From: Alteromonas sp. BL110
GTDB lineage: Bacteria > Pseudomonadota > Gammaproteobacteria > Enterobacterales > Alteromonadaceae
NCBI RefSeq assembly: GCF_003443615.1
Contig: NZ_CP031967.1
Coordinates: forward strand, 3,286,001-3,350,000
Length of the DNA stretch: 64,000 bases
Direction of reading: 5' to 3'
Both the position numbers and the translations under genes were made by a program. Below are positions 1-11,500 of this stretch, piece by piece (position 1 is the first letter of the stretch; each line of letters begins with the position of its first letter). The notes under the pieces are model-generated. The model had not been told where the DNA came from. It saw only the letters and a program-made list of their open reading frames with translations, and searched no databases.

Positions 1-28
1 TCTAGCAGTTAAAAGGTAGTGGCTAACA

Positions 29-949
29 GTGGAATTTATCCGCGGGCTAAACAATGTAAAACCGCACCACAAAGGGTGTGTGCTCACTATCGGCAAGTTC
101 GACGGCGTACACCGTGGTCATCAAGCTGTGCTGGCTAATGTGCTTGAAAAAGCGAAATCGCTATCACTTCCTGCCACCGTGATGGTGTTTGAACCACAGC
201 CTGAAGAAGTTTTTATGCCTGATAAGGCGCCAGCGCGTATTAGTCCTCTTCGTGAAAAGTACGAATTGCTGCGCCAGCAAGGTGTGGACAGACTGCTTGC
301 TGTACGCTTTAACGCTGAGTTTGCAAAACAAAGCGCCGACACTTTTGTTCACGACCTACTGGTGGACAAACTGGGTGTTAAATTTCTTGTTGTAGGCGAC
401 GATTTTCGTTTTGGCAATGGCCGTAAAGGTGACTTCGAAATGCTTGAAGCGGCGGGGCATCAGTACGGCTTTGATGTGGTGAGTACCCATAGCTTTACTA
501 TGCATGCACATCGCATAAGCTCAACTGCGGTTCGAGAAGCGCTAGCTGACAGTGATTTCGGACTATCCACCGAAATGTTAGGCCGCCCCTTTGCTATTCA
601 CGGAAGGGTGGTGCATGGCGAGAAAAAAGGCCGCACCATCGGGTTTCCCACAGCGAATGTCATGCTAAAACGCCAGAAAACACCCATACACGGTGTGTTT
701 GCGGTGCGTGTTGAAGTAGATGGCAAGCACTTTAATGGCGTTGCTAACATTGGCACCCGTCCCACTGTAAACGGGGTAAGAAACCAGCTAGAAGTTCACA
801 TTTTTGATTTGTCATCTGACCTATACGGCAAACCCATAACAGTGTTTCCGATGGCAAAAATAAGAGATGAAATTAAATTTGATTCTTTTGAGGCGTTGAA
901 AGATCAAATTCAAGCGGATGCGGCGCAAGCGCGTCTGTTATTAGCATAG
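29..949 (+). CDS. ribF: Bifunctional riboflavin kinase / FAD synthetase
   Basis: This cytosolic enzyme phosphorylates riboflavin to FMN and adenylylates FMN to FAD. The N-terminal adenylyltransferase half shows the nucleotidyltransferase motif GKFDGVHRGH near residue 23. The C-terminal riboflavin kinase half shows KKGRTIGFPTAN near residue 201. The length of 306 residues is normal for the family. Translation begins at a GTG, and no ATG further in would keep the N-terminal strand. The order ribF, ileS, lspA, fkpB, ispH is conserved in gammaproteobacteria. A gap of about 270 bases before ileS suggests that ileS also has its own promoter. Confidence 0.97.
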   Translation: MEFIRGLNNVKPHHKGCVLTIGKFDGVHRGHQAVLANVLEKAKSLSLPATVMVFEPQPEEVFMPDKAPARISPLREKYELLRQQGVDRLLAVRFNAEFAKQSADTFVHDLLVDKLGVKFLVVGDDFRFGNGRKGDFEMLEAAGHQYGFDVVSTHSFTMHAHRISSTAVREALADSDFGLSTEMLGRPFAIHGRVVHGEKKGRTIGFPTANVMLKRQKTPIHGVFAVRVEVDGKHFNGVANIGTRPTVNGVRNQLEVHIFDLSSDLYGKPITVFPMAKIRDEIKFDSFEALKDQIQADAAQARLLLA

Positions 950-1038
950 TTAAACGTGATAAAGTCACAAGAAGTTTCTGCGCGTATTAGTTTCATTGCG
1001 TTCGATTTCTTAAACGTGGATTTTTGTTCGTGAAACGT

Positions 1039-1188
1039 GTAAGTGCATTATGGTGCTAGAACATATTTCGTCGGCCTCGCGTTAGTGAGAACGACAACGA
1101 GTTTTACGTTGAATCTTTCAAATTCGGCGTTTTAATTTGAACATCGCAAAACGAATATCGCCTTCACAATGTTTAAGTGCATTGGGTG
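1039..1188. repeat. Direct repeat upstream of ileS
   Basis: The core TAAGTGCATT followed by GGTG occurs at about 1039-1055 and again at about 1173-1188, 134 bases apart, in the non-coding gap between ribF and ileS. Between them lies an 8-base inverted repeat (1117-1124 with 1134-1141) with no T-run after it, so it is not a standard terminator. Function is unknown. The gap (950-1218) otherwise shows no gene. Confidence 0.35.
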
Positions 1189-1218
1189 AAAATTAAGGTA
1201 ACCGGATAATACAATTTT

Positions 1219-4038
1219 ATGAGTGATTACAAAGCCACACTGAACCTTCCAGAAACTGCGTTCCCGATGCGCGGTAACCTAGCTCAGCGCGAGCCAAAAA
1301 TGCTTAAAGACTGGCAGGAAAAAGGGGTATACAGCAAGATTCGTGAAGCAAAGAAAGGTAAAAAAACGTTTATTCTTCACGATGGTCCTCCATATGCAAA
1401 TGGCGATATTCACATTGGTCACGCGGTTAATAAAATTCTTAAAGACATTATTGTAAAGTCTAAAAACCTTTCTGACTTCGATTCTCCTTACGTTCCCGGT
1501 TGGGATTGTCACGGTCTGCCAATTGAATTGATGGTAGAAAAGAAAGTTGGCAAGCCTGGCAAGAAAGTTACAGCAGCTGAATTTCGTCAAAAGTGTCGCG
1601 AATATGCGCAAAAGCAAATCGACGGGCAAATGGCTGACTTTAAACGCTTAGGTGTATTTGGTGAATGGGATAACCCATATAAAACCATGGACTTCAAATC
1701 TGAAGCCGACATCATTCGTGCGCTTAGTAAAATCGTTGATTCTGGCCATTTAGAAAAAGGCTTTAAGCCTGTTCACTGGTGTACAGATTGTGGTTCGGCA
1801 CTTGCAGAAGCAGAAGTTGAATACAAAGATAAAGTATCACCTGCTATCGACGTTAAGTTCCCAGTGGCTGATGTGGCAGCTATTGCAGAGGCATTTGGTG
1901 TGTCTGAAGCTGATTTAACCTCACACAAAGCTGGCGTTGTTATTTGGACTACCACACCGTGGACGCTGCCTGCCAACCGTGCAATTAGCTTACACCCTGA
2001 ACTTACTTACGCCATTGTTGAAGTTCAGCCATCAAGCGAATGGTTAGTAGTAGCGCAGGATCTGCTTGAAAGCTGTATGAGTCGTTACGGCGTTGAAGAT
2101 TTCCGTGAAGTGGCAACCTGTACCGGTGAGGCACTTGATAAGCTTAAAGTGAATCACCCATTCTTAGACCTTGAAGTACCGCTAATTCTCGGCGATCACG
2201 TTACTACAGAGTCTGGTACAGGCTGCGTTCATACAGCGCCCGCCCACGGTGTTGACGATTTTAATGTTGGCAAACAATACGATATCGAAGTTTATAATCC
2301 GGTAGGTAACAACGGCGTGTACCTTGAAAACACACCGCTATTTGCAGGCAAGTTTGTATTTAAAGCTAACGATGAAATCATCGAAACGGTGAAAGAGAAG
2401 GGTAACCTTGTCTTAAACGTAAAATACGAGCATAGCTATCCGCATTGCTGGCGTCACAAAACGCCAATTATCTTCCGCGCTACTCCTCAATGGTTTGTTA
2501 GCATGGATAAGAAGGGCCTTCGTGCGGAATCTCTTGAACAAATTAAACAAACCAAATGGATCCCTGATTGGGGCCAAAACCGCATTGAAAAAATGGTGGA
2601 AGGTCGCCCAGATTGGTGTATCTCACGTCAACGTACGTGGGGCGTGCCTATCCCTTTATATGTACACAAACTTACCGGTGAAATTCACCCCGAGTCTGCG
2701 GCATTAATGGAAAAGGTGGCGCAAGAAGTTGAAGCTAAAGGCATTCAAGCCTGGTGGGATCTAGATGATGCAGCACTACTTGGTAGTGAACTAGACAACT
2801 ACGAGAAAGTGACCGATACCCTAGATGTATGGTTTGACTCAGGTGTCACTCACTACTTTGTTGTAGACCGTCGCGACGACATCCCTGCCTCTGCCGATTT
2901 ATACCTTGAAGGTTCTGACCAACATCGTGGTTGGTTTATGTCTTCGCTTATGTCATCAACTGCCATGCATGGTCACGCACCATATAAAGAAGTGCTAACC
3001 CACGGTTTCACGGTAGACGCCCACGGCAGAAAAATGTCGAAGTCAGTAGGTAACGTTGTAGCACCTCAGGAAGTCACTAACAAGTTAGGCGCTGATATCC
3101 TTCGTTTATGGGTTGCGTCTACTGACTATCGCGGTGAAATTGCAGTATCCGACGAAATCTTAAAGCGTGCTGCAGATGGCTACCGCCGCGTGCGGAATAC
3201 CGCTCGCTTCCTGCTTGCTAACCTTAACGGTTTTGACGTTAAAGACGCGGTTGCAGAAGACGATATGGTCGCCCTTGATCGCTGGATTGTTGCTCGCGCC
3301 AAGGCACTTCAAGAAGAACTTATCGAAGCGTATGATAATTACGATTTACTAGTCGTGTCGCAGAAGCTTACACACTTTTGTTCAATCGAACTGGGTTCAT
3401 TCTATTTAGACGTGATTAAAGACCGTCAATATACTGCCAAAGCAGACGGCTTGGCCCGTCGATCATGCCAAACGGCCATGTACCACATCATTGAAGCGTT
3501 GGTTCGTTGGATGGCGCCTATCACCAGCTTCACTGCTCAAGAAATTTGGGAAACGCTACCGGGTGAGCGTAGTGAGTTTGTATTTACTGAAACCTGGTAC
3601 GAAGGCTTCAATAACTTTACCCAAAGCGATACATTTAACGATGCCCTATGGCATCAGGTGCTAAGCGTAAAAGACGCGGCGAACCAAGCAATGGAGCAGG
3701 CGCGTAAAGATGGCGAACTGGGTGGTTCACTTGAAGCGAGCATCTCACTTTACGCTACTGAGTCACTTTATAACGTACTCGCTAAACTAGAAGACGAACT
3801 GCGCTTTGTGCTTATTACGTCAGGTGTTTCACTAACCAAAGTCGACGAAGCTCCGTCCGACGCGAAAGCTACAGACGTTGAAGGTTTATGGCTAAGCGTT
3901 AATAAAGCAAGCGGCGAAAAGTGTGTTCGCTGCTGGCATCACCGTGAAGACGTTGGTTCACATGAAGGTCACGAAGAGCTATGTGGTCGCTGTGTGACAA
4001 ACATTGATGGTGACGGAGAAGAACGCCACTATGCTTAA
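1219..4038 (+). CDS. ileS: Isoleucyl-tRNA synthetase
   Basis: Class I aminoacyl-tRNA synthetase that charges tRNA-Ile and edits mischarged valine. The HIGH-type motif DIHIGHAVN is near residue 63 and the KMSKS motif (RKMSKSVGN) near residue 604. The editing CP1 domain lies between them. A C-terminal zinc-binding region carries two cysteine pairs, CVRC and CGRC, near residues 898 and 924. The length of 939 residues is typical of the bacterial form. The last codons overlap the start of lspA, indicating cotranscription with the genes that follow. Confidence 0.98.
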   Translation: MSDYKATLNLPETAFPMRGNLAQREPKMLKDWQEKGVYSKIREAKKGKKTFILHDGPPYANGDIHIGHAVNKILKDIIVKSKNLSDFDSPYVPGWDCHGLPIELMVEKKVGKPGKKVTAAEFRQKCREYAQKQIDGQMADFKRLGVFGEWDNPYKTMDFKSEADIIRALSKIVDSGHLEKGFKPVHWCTDCGSALAEAEVEYKDKVSPAIDVKFPVADVAAIAEAFGVSEADLTSHKAGVVIWTTTPWTLPANRAISLHPELTYAIVEVQPSSEWLVVAQDLLESCMSRYGVEDFREVATCTGEALDKLKVNHPFLDLEVPLILGDHVTTESGTGCVHTAPAHGVDDFNVGKQYDIEVYNPVGNNGVYLENTPLFAGKFVFKANDEIIETVKEKGNLVLNVKYEHSYPHCWRHKTPIIFRATPQWFVSMDKKGLRAESLEQIKQTKWIPDWGQNRIEKMVEGRPDWCISRQRTWGVPIPLYVHKLTGEIHPESAALMEKVAQEVEAKGIQAWWDLDDAALLGSELDNYEKVTDTLDVWFDSGVTHYFVVDRRDDIPASADLYLEGSDQHRGWFMSSLMSSTAMHGHAPYKEVLTHGFTVDAHGRKMSKSVGNVVAPQEVTNKLGADILRLWVASTDYRGEIAVSDEILKRAADGYRRVRNTARFLLANLNGFDVKDAVAEDDMVALDRWIVARAKALQEELIEAYDNYDLLVVSQKLTHFCSIELGSFYLDVIKDRQYTAKADGLARRSCQTAMYHIIEALVRWMAPITSFTAQEIWETLPGERSEFVFTETWYEGFNNFTQSDTFNDALWHQVLSVKDAANQAMEQARKDGELGGSLEASISLYATESLYNVLAKLEDELRFVLITSGVSLTKVDEAPSDAKATDVEGLWLSVNKASGEKCVRCWHHREDVGSHEGHEELCGRCVTNIDGDGEERHYA

Positions 4039-4579
4039 GCTTTTTCGCGAAACTGGTTTGCGTTTTTTATGGATAAGCGCAGTTGCGTTTATCCTCGACC
4101 AATGGAGTAAGTATACGGTTATCGATAGCATGTCGTTGTATCAGTCTATACAGGTGCTACCGTTTTTTAACTTTACTTACGTGCACAATTACGGCGCCGC
4201 ATTTAGCTTTCTAGAAAATGCCGGTGGCTGGCAGCGTTGGTTCTTCACCGCCATTGCTGTTGTAGTAAGTGTAGTAATTTTGTGGTGGCTGAAGCAGTCA
4301 CCCCGTTCGCAAAAAATGCTGCCCGTTGCGTTTGCCTTCATCTTAGGTGGTGCACTAGGAAACGTTTACGACCGTTTAGTTCACGGTTATGTCATCGACT
4401 TTTTAGATTTTTACGTAAACAATTATCACTGGCCGGCATTTAATATTGCCGACAGCGCCATATTTATAGGTGCGGCTTTACTCATCATCGACATGTTTAA
4501 AAATGGCGATAAAAAAAGTGAAGAAGAAGGTGCCGACGCGCGAGTAAGTGGCGCGAAAAGTAGCGAAACCATTAAGTAG
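4031..4579 (+). CDS. lspA: Lipoprotein signal peptidase (SPase II)
   Basis: Inner-membrane aspartyl peptidase that cleaves the signal peptide of diacylglyceryl-modified prolipoproteins. Four hydrophobic segments are visible. The two catalytic-aspartate motifs are present: [10 protein letters not shown] and FNIADSAIF. The chosen ATG at 4031 overlaps the ileS stop by 8 bases and gives 182 residues. An in-frame start at 4004 would add nine polar residues inside ileS and is less likely. The tail after the last membrane segment is charged and about 25 residues long, a little longer than usual. Confidence 0.95.
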   Translation: MLKLFRETGLRFLWISAVAFILDQWSKYTVIDSMSLYQSIQVLPFFNFTYVHNYGAAFSFLENAGGWQRWFFTAIAVVVSVVILWWLKQSPRSQKMLPVAFAFILGGALGNVYDRLVHGYVIDFLDFYVNNYHWPAFNIADSAIFIGAALLIIDMFKNGDKKSEEEGADARVSGAKSSETIK

Positions 4580-4593
4580 TATTCGGAAAGGTT

Positions 4594-5061
4594 ATGACAG
4601 ATTCTTTAGTAATAGGCGCAGATAGCGAAGTTATTCTTCACTTCGATTTAAAGCTTGAAGACGGCTCTGCTGCTGACAGCACTCGTGTAAACAACAAACC
4701 TGCAAAAATGGTTATGGGTGATGGCAGCCTAACACCGAATTTTGAAGCCTGTTTACTTGGACTCGCGAAGGGTGACAAAAAGTCTTTCACATTAGGTCCT
4801 GATGATGCGTTTGGTCAGTCAGATCCGAACAATATTCACTACATGGATAGAAGTCGCTTTGGTGCTGACTTACAAGTGGTAGAAGGCATGATTCTAGCGT
4901 TTGCGCAGCCGGATGGCTCGGAAATTCCAGGGATTATTCGAAGTGCTGCCGGCGATTCTGTAACGGTAGACTTCAACCATCCTTTAGCGGGGCAGACGGT
5001 TATTTTTGATGTAGAAATTATTGATGTTAAACCTGGCGCTTCAGCACAAGGTGGAAATTAG
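4594..5061 (+). CDS. fkpB: FKBP-type peptidyl-prolyl isomerase (FkpB/SlpA)
   Basis: Small cytosolic prolyl isomerase of the SlyD-like FKBP class. The FKBP core is split by an insert-in-flap domain around residues 70-125, and the [14 protein letters not shown] block near residue 129 marks the return strand. It has no His/Cys-rich tail, which separates it from the slyD gene at 18.4 kb. It sits between lspA and ispH, the same place as slpA/fkpB in Escherichia coli. A ribosome binding site (AAAGG) precedes the ATG. Confidence 0.93.
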   Translation: MTDSLVIGADSEVILHFDLKLEDGSAADSTRVNNKPAKMVMGDGSLTPNFEACLLGLAKGDKKSFTLGPDDAFGQSDPNNIHYMDRSRFGADLQVVEGMILAFAQPDGSEIPGIIRSAAGDSVTVDFNHPLAGQTVIFDVEIIDVKPGASAQGGN

Positions 5062-5063
5062 AT

Positions 5064-6008
5064 ATGCAAATTCACTTAGCTAATCCTCGCGGGTTCTGTG
5101 CGGGTGTAGACAGAGCGATTACCATAGTCGAACGCGCGCTCGAAATGTTCGAACCGCCAATTTATGTGCGCCACGAAGTAGTACACAATAAGTTCGTTGT
5201 AGACGGGCTACGGGAGCGCGGTGCATTGTTTGTGGATGAACTTCATGAAGTACCAGACGACAGCATAGTAATATTTTCTGCCCACGGCGTATCGCAAGCG
5301 GTAAGAAAAGAAGCAGATAATCGCGGTCTTAAAGTGTTTGATGCAACCTGCCCGCTGGTTACTAAAGTACATATGGAAGTTACTCGTGCTAGCAAAACTG
5401 GTACTGAATGTATCTTGATTGGTCATGCTGGTCACCCTGAAGTAGAGGGCACCATGGGTCAGTACAGCAATGAAGAAGGTGGTATTTATTTAGTAGAGTC
5501 TGAAGCTGATGTTGCAACGCTTGAAGTTAAAGATCCAGCCAACCTTTATTATTGCAGCCAAACTACGTTATCTGTTGATGACACCGCCGATGTAATTGAT
5601 GCCCTTCGCGCTAAGTTTCCTGAAATCAACGGCCCTAGAAAAGACGATATTTGCTATGCAACACAGAATCGCCAGGACGCAGTGCGCGACTTATCGCAAG
5701 ACTGCCAGGTCCTGTTGGTGGTTGGCGCACAGAATAGCTCAAACTCGAACCGTCTTCGCGAACTGGCTGAAAAAATTGGCGCTAAAGCCTATTTGATTGC
5801 CGACGCTAATTGCATCCAGGAAGAATGGCTAGAAGGCGTAGAACATATTGGTGTTACTGCTGGTGCATCAGCTCCTGAAGTTTTGGTGCAAGGTGTAGTA
5901 AATAAGCTTAAAGCATGGGGAGCGGCTTCAGCTTCTGAGCGTTCCGGTCGCGAAGAGAATGTGGAATTTGCTGTTCCTAAAGAATTGAGAGTTAAGCAAG
6001 TCGTTTAA
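5064..6008 (+). CDS. ispH: 4-hydroxy-3-methylbut-2-enyl diphosphate reductase
   Basis: Iron-sulfur enzyme for the last step of the MEP isoprenoid pathway, giving IPP and DMAPP. The three cluster-binding cysteines are visible in [10 protein letters not shown] (about residue 12), DATCPLV (about 96) and DDICYATQN (about 198). The length of 314 residues is standard. It starts two bases after the fkpB stop, and a clear intrinsic terminator follows it, so it closes the ribF-to-ispH gene run. Pathway partners dxs and ispA are also in the window near 51-53 kb. Confidence 0.98.
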   Translation: MQIHLANPRGFCAGVDRAITIVERALEMFEPPIYVRHEVVHNKFVVDGLRERGALFVDELHEVPDDSIVIFSAHGVSQAVRKEADNRGLKVFDATCPLVTKVHMEVTRASKTGTECILIGHAGHPEVEGTMGQYSNEEGGIYLVESEADVATLEVKDPANLYYCSQTTLSVDDTADVIDALRAKFPEINGPRKDDICYATQNRQDAVRDLSQDCQVLLVVGAQNSSNSNRLRELAEKIGAKAYLIADANCIQEEWLEGVEHIGVTAGASAPEVLVQGVVNKLKAWGAASASERSGREENVEFAVPKELRVKQVV

Positions 6009-6034
6009 GCTCGCTACATTTTCAAAACAAAAAA

Positions 6035-6063
6035 ACACCGCACTTTGTTGCGGTGTTTTTTTA
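6035..6063 (+). terminator. Intrinsic terminator after ispH
   Basis: A perfect 8-bp stem, ACACCGCA (6035-6042) with TGCGGTGT (6049-6056), encloses a 6-base loop and runs into a T-tract. It lies 27 bases past the ispH stop. Confidence 0.93.
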
Positions 6064-6441
6064 TGCTTTTGTCTACTGGAAATTCAATGACTTGCGGATA
6101 GATAATAATACCTTAAATCAAAATGAGGTTTAGCGACTAAAAAAATTAGCTACTTGTACAAGGTAACAAGTCAGTTTTATTTTTTTGGAAGTGAAGCCTC
6201 AATACTACAGTAGCATACACGCTGGGCGTGTTAAGTCAGAGACTTTAATTACGATACTGTGAAGTATTCGTGCGGCAGGGCCTAGGAAGTCAGCGTAACC
6301 TTAATAGCCAGCTTGTGACCTTTTAGGTAGCTAAAAATTATACGTTTTGATAACCAATAATACCCAGCGTAATGCGCTTTTGTCTTACTATACTAAATTG
6401 GTGATAACACCCGTTCTTACGTTTCAAATTTGGCAAAAGTG
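6064..6441. other. Long intergenic region before the pilin operon
   Basis: About 380 bases with no convincing gene. It holds two small inverted repeats: ACTTGT/ACAAGT (6153-6172), followed by a T-rich run, and ACACGC/GCGTGT (6217-6231). A TATACT hexamer at 6389-6394 is a candidate -10 box for the pilin operon, but no good -35 box stands at the right distance. No clear sigma-54 element (GG/GC pair) was found. Confidence 0.5.
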
Positions 6442-7092
6442 ATGAGAGTTAAAAAGGTGGCGAAAAACCAAGTGAAAGGAAGCACAATCTGCACCCAACG
6501 CGGTGTAGGTTTAATAGAGATTTTGATTACTCTATTTATATTGGCGGTAGGATTACTGGGCGTTGCTGCACTCCAGTTTACCGGTTCTTTTGCCAATAAA
6601 GATGCCATAAGCCGGACGCAAGCGGAAATGGTTGCCGCACAAGTAGCAGAGCGATTACGCGCCGCCGCACGTCCAGCAACGGTGGGCGATGGCATGGTAG
6701 CAAACAACGACTATTTCACAGACACAACCTATAATTTTTCAGGTTTGAGTTGTTCAAATTCCTCTCAGCCCTATTATGGCTGCTGCCTAACAAGACCCGC
6801 CAACATTCCTAACTGTGAAGGGCAAGCCTGTAGTGAAGTGCAAATGGCCAAGTATGATGGGTGGGCGCTTTCTTGCTCTGCAGTGCAAACAAATCCACAA
6901 ACTACAGTTTCAGTAACCTGTGAGGACAATAACGCTGCTGACACTTATAGTTGTAGCCCGGGCTCTCGTGTGGAAATTTTGCTCATGTGGCCCGTGTCAT
7001 CCTCCGGCAACCAGCAATATAATTTGAATTCGCGATGCAACGAAGCCGAAGGGGATAGCAATGGATGTGTGTTTAAGGACGTCACGCTATGA
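6442..7092 (+). CDS. pilV: Type IV pilus minor pilin PilV-like
   Basis: Minor pilin that helps prime assembly of type IV pili at the inner membrane. The prepilin peptidase site and hydrophobic stem are clear: after a basic leader comes GVGLIEILITLF, with the glutamate five residues after the cleaved glycine. The start is uncertain. ATG 6442 is chosen; TTG 6430 or GTG 6472 are in frame, and the latter has AAGG 14 bases upstream. The globular part is cysteine-rich (about ten cysteines). Its last codons overlap pilW (ATGA), so the set is one operon. Confidence 0.85.
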   Translation: MRVKKVAKNQVKGSTICTQRGVGLIEILITLFILAVGLLGVAALQFTGSFANKDAISRTQAEMVAAQVAERLRAAARPATVGDGMVANNDYFTDTTYNFSGLSCSNSSQPYYGCCLTRPANIPNCEGQACSEVQMAKYDGWALSCSAVQTNPQTTVSVTCEDNNAADTYSCSPGSRVEILLMWPVSSSGNQQYNLNSRCNEAEGDSNGCVFKDVTL

Positions 7093-7946
7093 ATAGCTAT
7101 CGTCATCGAGCCCAATACGGGTTTTCACTGGTAGAGTTAATGATTACTTTAACTCTAGGCCTAATTATTTCAGGTGCGGTTATTCAGGTTCTAGTCAGTT
7201 CAAGTGTTACCAATAAAGTTAATCAAGCGGTGGCCCAAGTTCAAGAGTCTGGGCGCTTTATTATGGCCCGCTTGTCAGCAGAATTTTACGAAGTTGGTCG
7301 TTACGACCAAATTGTCGCAGATGTCGATACATCTGTAGATATTGTTGCTGAAGCTGCTTACGTCGAAAATCATCCAGTTGCCTTGCCCGGTGACTTTTCC
7401 ACTAATACCACATTAGGTAGCGTACAGACCACCAGCGGTGGCAGCGATAAACTCGTAGTGAGTCTTTTGAATTACGAAGATTGTACAGGTAACGCACATG
7501 GCTATGCTGGTCGAGAATTTCACGTCGTTAATCATTATTTTGTGAGTGGCAGCTCACTAAAATGTACCGGTTACGATGGGCGCGTTTTACTTGGCCTTAA
7601 ATCGCAATCGATTGATCCTGTCACAATAACATTGCTGGATAATGTGGAAAGCTTTCAAGTACAGTTTGGCGTGTCAGATGTGATCACGAGTTCTAATGGA
7701 CAGGCCGTCACTTACGTAACTGCCGATGATATCGACAACTTAAGGGCCCTTAACCAACAAGTGGTGTCATTACGATGGGCCATTATGCTTAAAAGCTATC
7801 AAAATGAGGTTCGGCAAACCCAAGCACAACAATATGCGCTCTTAAATGAAGCGTCACAAACAATGGCGACCGACCATTATTATCAAGTCTTTTCAAAGAC
7901 CTTAGCCCTAAGAAATATGAAGAATTTTGTCAGGAGTTCGCAATGA
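7089..7946 (+). CDS. pilW: Type IV pilus minor pilin PilW-like
   Basis: Minor pilin of the PilW/GspJ class. The leader ends in glycine before FSLVELMITL, with the conserved glutamate at position 5 of the mature form and a long hydrophobic helix behind it. The length of 285 residues fits PilW. Start and stop overlap both neighbours by four bases (ATGA), which implies translational coupling. PilV, PilW, PilX, PilE and PilY1 are thought to form a complex at the pilus tip that starts assembly and carries adhesin activity. Confidence 0.88.
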   Translation: MNSYRHRAQYGFSLVELMITLTLGLIISGAVIQVLVSSSVTNKVNQAVAQVQESGRFIMARLSAEFYEVGRYDQIVADVDTSVDIVAEAAYVENHPVALPGDFSTNTTLGSVQTTSGGSDKLVVSLLNYEDCTGNAHGYAGREFHVVNHYFVSGSSLKCTGYDGRVLLGLKSQSIDPVTITLLDNVESFQVQFGVSDVITSSNGQAVTYVTADDIDNLRALNQQVVSLRWAIMLKSYQNEVRQTQAQQYALLNEASQTMATDHYYQVFSKTLALRNMKNFVRSSQ

Positions 7947-8506
7947 AACAGCAAGGCTTAGTAATGGTTTTTGCGCTACTTGTTTTGCTGTCTATTACGG
8001 TTCTAGGCGTAAGCGCTGTAACTAGCAGTTTGTCTCAATCAAAGATGGCCGTGTCTATGCAGCAAAGTGGATTAGCGTTCGACGCGGCTGAAGCCGCAAT
8101 TGCGGGTGTTTTTTTCGAATCCGAAGATGAAACCTTGCTCACTGACCCAGCCAAAACAGATCCACTTTCAGAAGCAAGGCAAGGCACTATTTTCAATCCA
8201 GAAGCAGACTCCATGAGTTGTTTCGATGAAAACCAATGGACTGATAGGTACATGACTGAGGGCGGTTTAACCATTGGTGATAGGCACATTACAGATGGTA
8301 CATATCAAAATGAGGCGTCTTCAAAAAGCTGGTCGCGCACGGCATTTATTCGTGAACAAGCTTGCAGAGGGTCTAGCAATGTAATCGGTGGAAGTAATGT
8401 TAACTGCCACGTATTTATTATTAGAGGCTGCGGAAAAGTTGCGGGTAAGTCCACAGTGGTAGCTAACAGCTTAGCTGCATCCGTCTTTGGCCCGGCTTCA
8501 CAATAG
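7943..8506 (+). CDS. pilX: Type IV pilus assembly protein PilX-like
   Basis: PilX N-terminal-domain protein. It starts MKQQGLVMVFALLVLL, a short leader with glycine then a hydrophobic stem. Like GspK-type proteins, it lacks the usual position-5 glutamate immediately after the cleavage site. A DAAEAAI-type segment near residue 48 is characteristic of PilX. A strong AGGAG precedes the ATG, which overlaps the pilW stop. It lies directly before pilY1, the usual partner. Confidence 0.87.
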   Translation: MKQQGLVMVFALLVLLSITVLGVSAVTSSLSQSKMAVSMQQSGLAFDAAEAAIAGVFFESEDETLLTDPAKTDPLSEARQGTIFNPEADSMSCFDENQWTDRYMTEGGLTIGDRHITDGTYQNEASSKSWSRTAFIREQACRGSSNVIGGSNVNCHVFIIRGCGKVAGKSTVVANSLAASVFGPASQ

Positions 8507-8511
8507 GTATT

Positions 8512-11500
8512 ATGATGAAAAAAATAACAAATTACCTTGCTTCAATTACGCTGTTTAGCTGTATTGGCTTTTCCGCCTTCGGCGACGACCTTGATATTTA
8601 TTTAGGGAATGCAAGTAGTGCAGTTACCTATAACCCAAATGTGCTTTTTATTATGGACTCATCTGGGAGTATGGCGTCTTACGATAACACTAGCCAAACC
8701 AGAATGCTCCGAGTACAAAACGCGCTAAAAGACGCGCTGAGCTCTGCCACAAACATTAATGCCGGGCTGATGCGTTTTTCCGATTATGGCGGGCCAATCC
8801 TTTATCCGATTCGTAATATTGATGAAGCTGTGCGCCCTGAAATTATCGTGTCAACTAACGACGATAATCATGATGCGCATGAAATAAATGGGACTGTGAC
8901 TACAGACAGCAACGACTTGATATTAAGTAGTGGCACCAAAACGGTAACTTCTGGCCTGCGCTTTACCGATTTAAACATACCGCAGGGGGCTACGATCGTT
9001 AGTGCTAATATTCGCCTTACCTCTGAGAGGTTTAATATTGCAGGCACTTCTCTTGTCATTTCGGCAGAAGCATCTGCTTCCAGTACCGAGTTTTCCTCAA
9101 GCAGAAACAATCTTAGTGAACGGACCAAAACAGCCGCCAATGTCGAATGGTTGACTGACAATGACTTTCCTGCCTCAGGCGAAGTCATTACCACGCCAGA
9201 CATTAGTGCTGTAATACAGGAAGTCGTGGACTTGTCTGCTTGGTGTGGCGGAAAAAGTTTAAACATTTTAATAGAAGGTTCAAGTTCGGATAACGCTAGC
9301 GGTCGAGAGGCAAGGGCGAGTGATGTAGGGCAAAGCGGTGCGCCGCAATTAGTCGTGTCATACGACGACTCTACAGCGACGGGGTGCGTGCAAGGTGAGG
9401 GCATTTATCAGGTTGGTAGCTCCAGAGATAACTCTGAAGAAGCGACCAATGGTAACCCTAACACGGGAAGTGAGCTCACATTTCATCCATCGTACAACGA
9501 CTACATTGGCGTAAGATTTAGAAATATAAATATTCCGCAGGGTGCTGAAATAGCAGAGGCGTACCTTGAATTTACGGCCTACAGCACCGTAACTTATGGC
9601 AATCCTAGCATGCGTATACGCGGTGTCGCCGACGATGATGCATCAGACTTTCATCCAAATCAGCGCTACCGCTTACGAAATCTGCCAAAAACCTCAGGCA
9701 TTACGTGGTCAATGCCAGCCTTCTATAATAACAATAGTTATAGGACACCTGATATAAGCAGTATCGTCAAACAAATCGTCGACCGCTCAGGTTGGGAATC
9801 AGGTAATGATATGGCGTTTGTGATGGATGATTTTGTGTCATACCGAGGAGCACACACCTATAACTCACCGTCTAAAGCACCCAGATTAATTGTTAAATAT
9901 AATGGCGCCGCCACCCCGGGCGCAACAGCATCAGTCCGTGAGCATTTAATAAGCAAGATTGATGAGCTAAGTGCTAACGGCTTTACGCCTATCGTAGATA
10001 CCTTATTAGAAGCCACAAATTACTATGGTGGTCGAAGTGTAGATTATGGCCGCAAACGTGGTGAGAGCGGAGTAAACAACTCTGTTAGAAAAAGCACTAG
10101 GGTAAGTCATCGTAGTTCCTATATTGGTGAAGACTCTATTTTACCGTCTGGATGTACAGAAGATAATCTATCTGACACCGATTGCGTTACAGAGCAGATT
10201 CCTACTCCCGCTACCTACATTTCGCCAGTATCTGACCTACAGTGTCAAACCAACAATCACATAGTATTGCTTTCTGATGGTGAAGCGAATAACAACCATA
10301 GTGTTTCTAAAATTCAGGCCCTACTAGGTGAAAGCTGTACGGGTAGTGGTGGCGAAAAATGCGGTTTAGATTTGGTAAGAAACATTAGCGATACCTCTAC
10401 ATCGGTAATTGGGCCTAGAGTAATAACGCACACGATAGGTTTCGCGGCGAATAATACTGCTAATAACTTTCTTAACCAACTTGCGCTGCAAAGTGGTGGT
10501 GGTTTCTATCAAGCGGATAACAGCACTGATTTACTTGAAGCTTTCAATACTATTTTGCGTTCTGTAAAAGACGTAAACGCCACGTTTGTTTCCCCCGGTG
10601 TTGCAGTAAACCAGTTAAACCGTCTTACCCACAGAGATGAGCTTTATTTCGCACTGTTTAAGCCTAGCGAAGGAGCAATTTGGCCTGGTAATTTAAAGCG
10701 CTACAGATTAAGTGGAGACGAAATTCTTGATAAAAACAGTCACAGTGCGGTGGATAGCGAAACCGGATTCTTCGCTGAAAATTCTCATAGCTATTGGTCA
10801 ACACTTGCTGACGGCAGTGAGGTGAGCGAGGGTGGTGCCGCAAGTCGTATGGGGGGAAACCGCAACATTTATGTGTTTGACGGAACGGGCGCTATTGTGG
10901 ATGAGGACAACGCACTACATGAAGATAACTCTTCTATTACGACTGAAGATCTCGCTATCCAAAATGAGACCGACGCTGCAGACCTAAGAGATGCGATTCT
11001 AAAATGGGCACGAGGTGTCGACGTAAAAGACACTAATGGTAACGGCAGTACAAGTGACTACAGAACCCAAATGGGTGACCCCATTCATTCACAACCTATC
11101 ATTGTGAATTACGGTACAGACGATTCGTCCATTTTTGTAGCGACTAATCAAGGCATGCTTCATTCATTTGATACAGAAACAGGCGAAGAAAACTTCGCCA
11201 TCATGCCAAAAGAGCTGTTACAAAATTTACATCACTTCTACAAAGACACCCCGTCGTTGAACCATGAGTATGGACTAGATGGCGATATGGTTCTGCGAAC
11301 TGTGGATAATAAAATGTATCTTTATGTTGGCATGCGTAGAGGGGGCCGTAACTATTATGTCTTTGACATTACGACGAAAAACTCGCCTAAGCTTAAGTAT
11401 CAACTTACTGGTGGTGAAGGTGAGTTAACTAAATTGGGGCAAACGTGGTCAAGACCCACCATCACGAAGGTCAATATGGGCGGCGAAGTGAAAAACGTAA

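Noticed and set aside
950..1218. T-box or other leader controlling ileS
   Set aside because: No T-box sequence (TGGNACC-type) and no terminator are present; T-box leaders are also not typical of gammaproteobacteria.
1279..1629. A 116-codon frame on the minus strand inside ileS
   Set aside because: Coding strand is clearly ileS; the frame has no start signals and no known domain.
8868..9404. A 178-codon open frame antisense to pilY1
   Set aside because: It lies wholly inside a well-supported gene, has no ribosome binding site and no recognisable domain.
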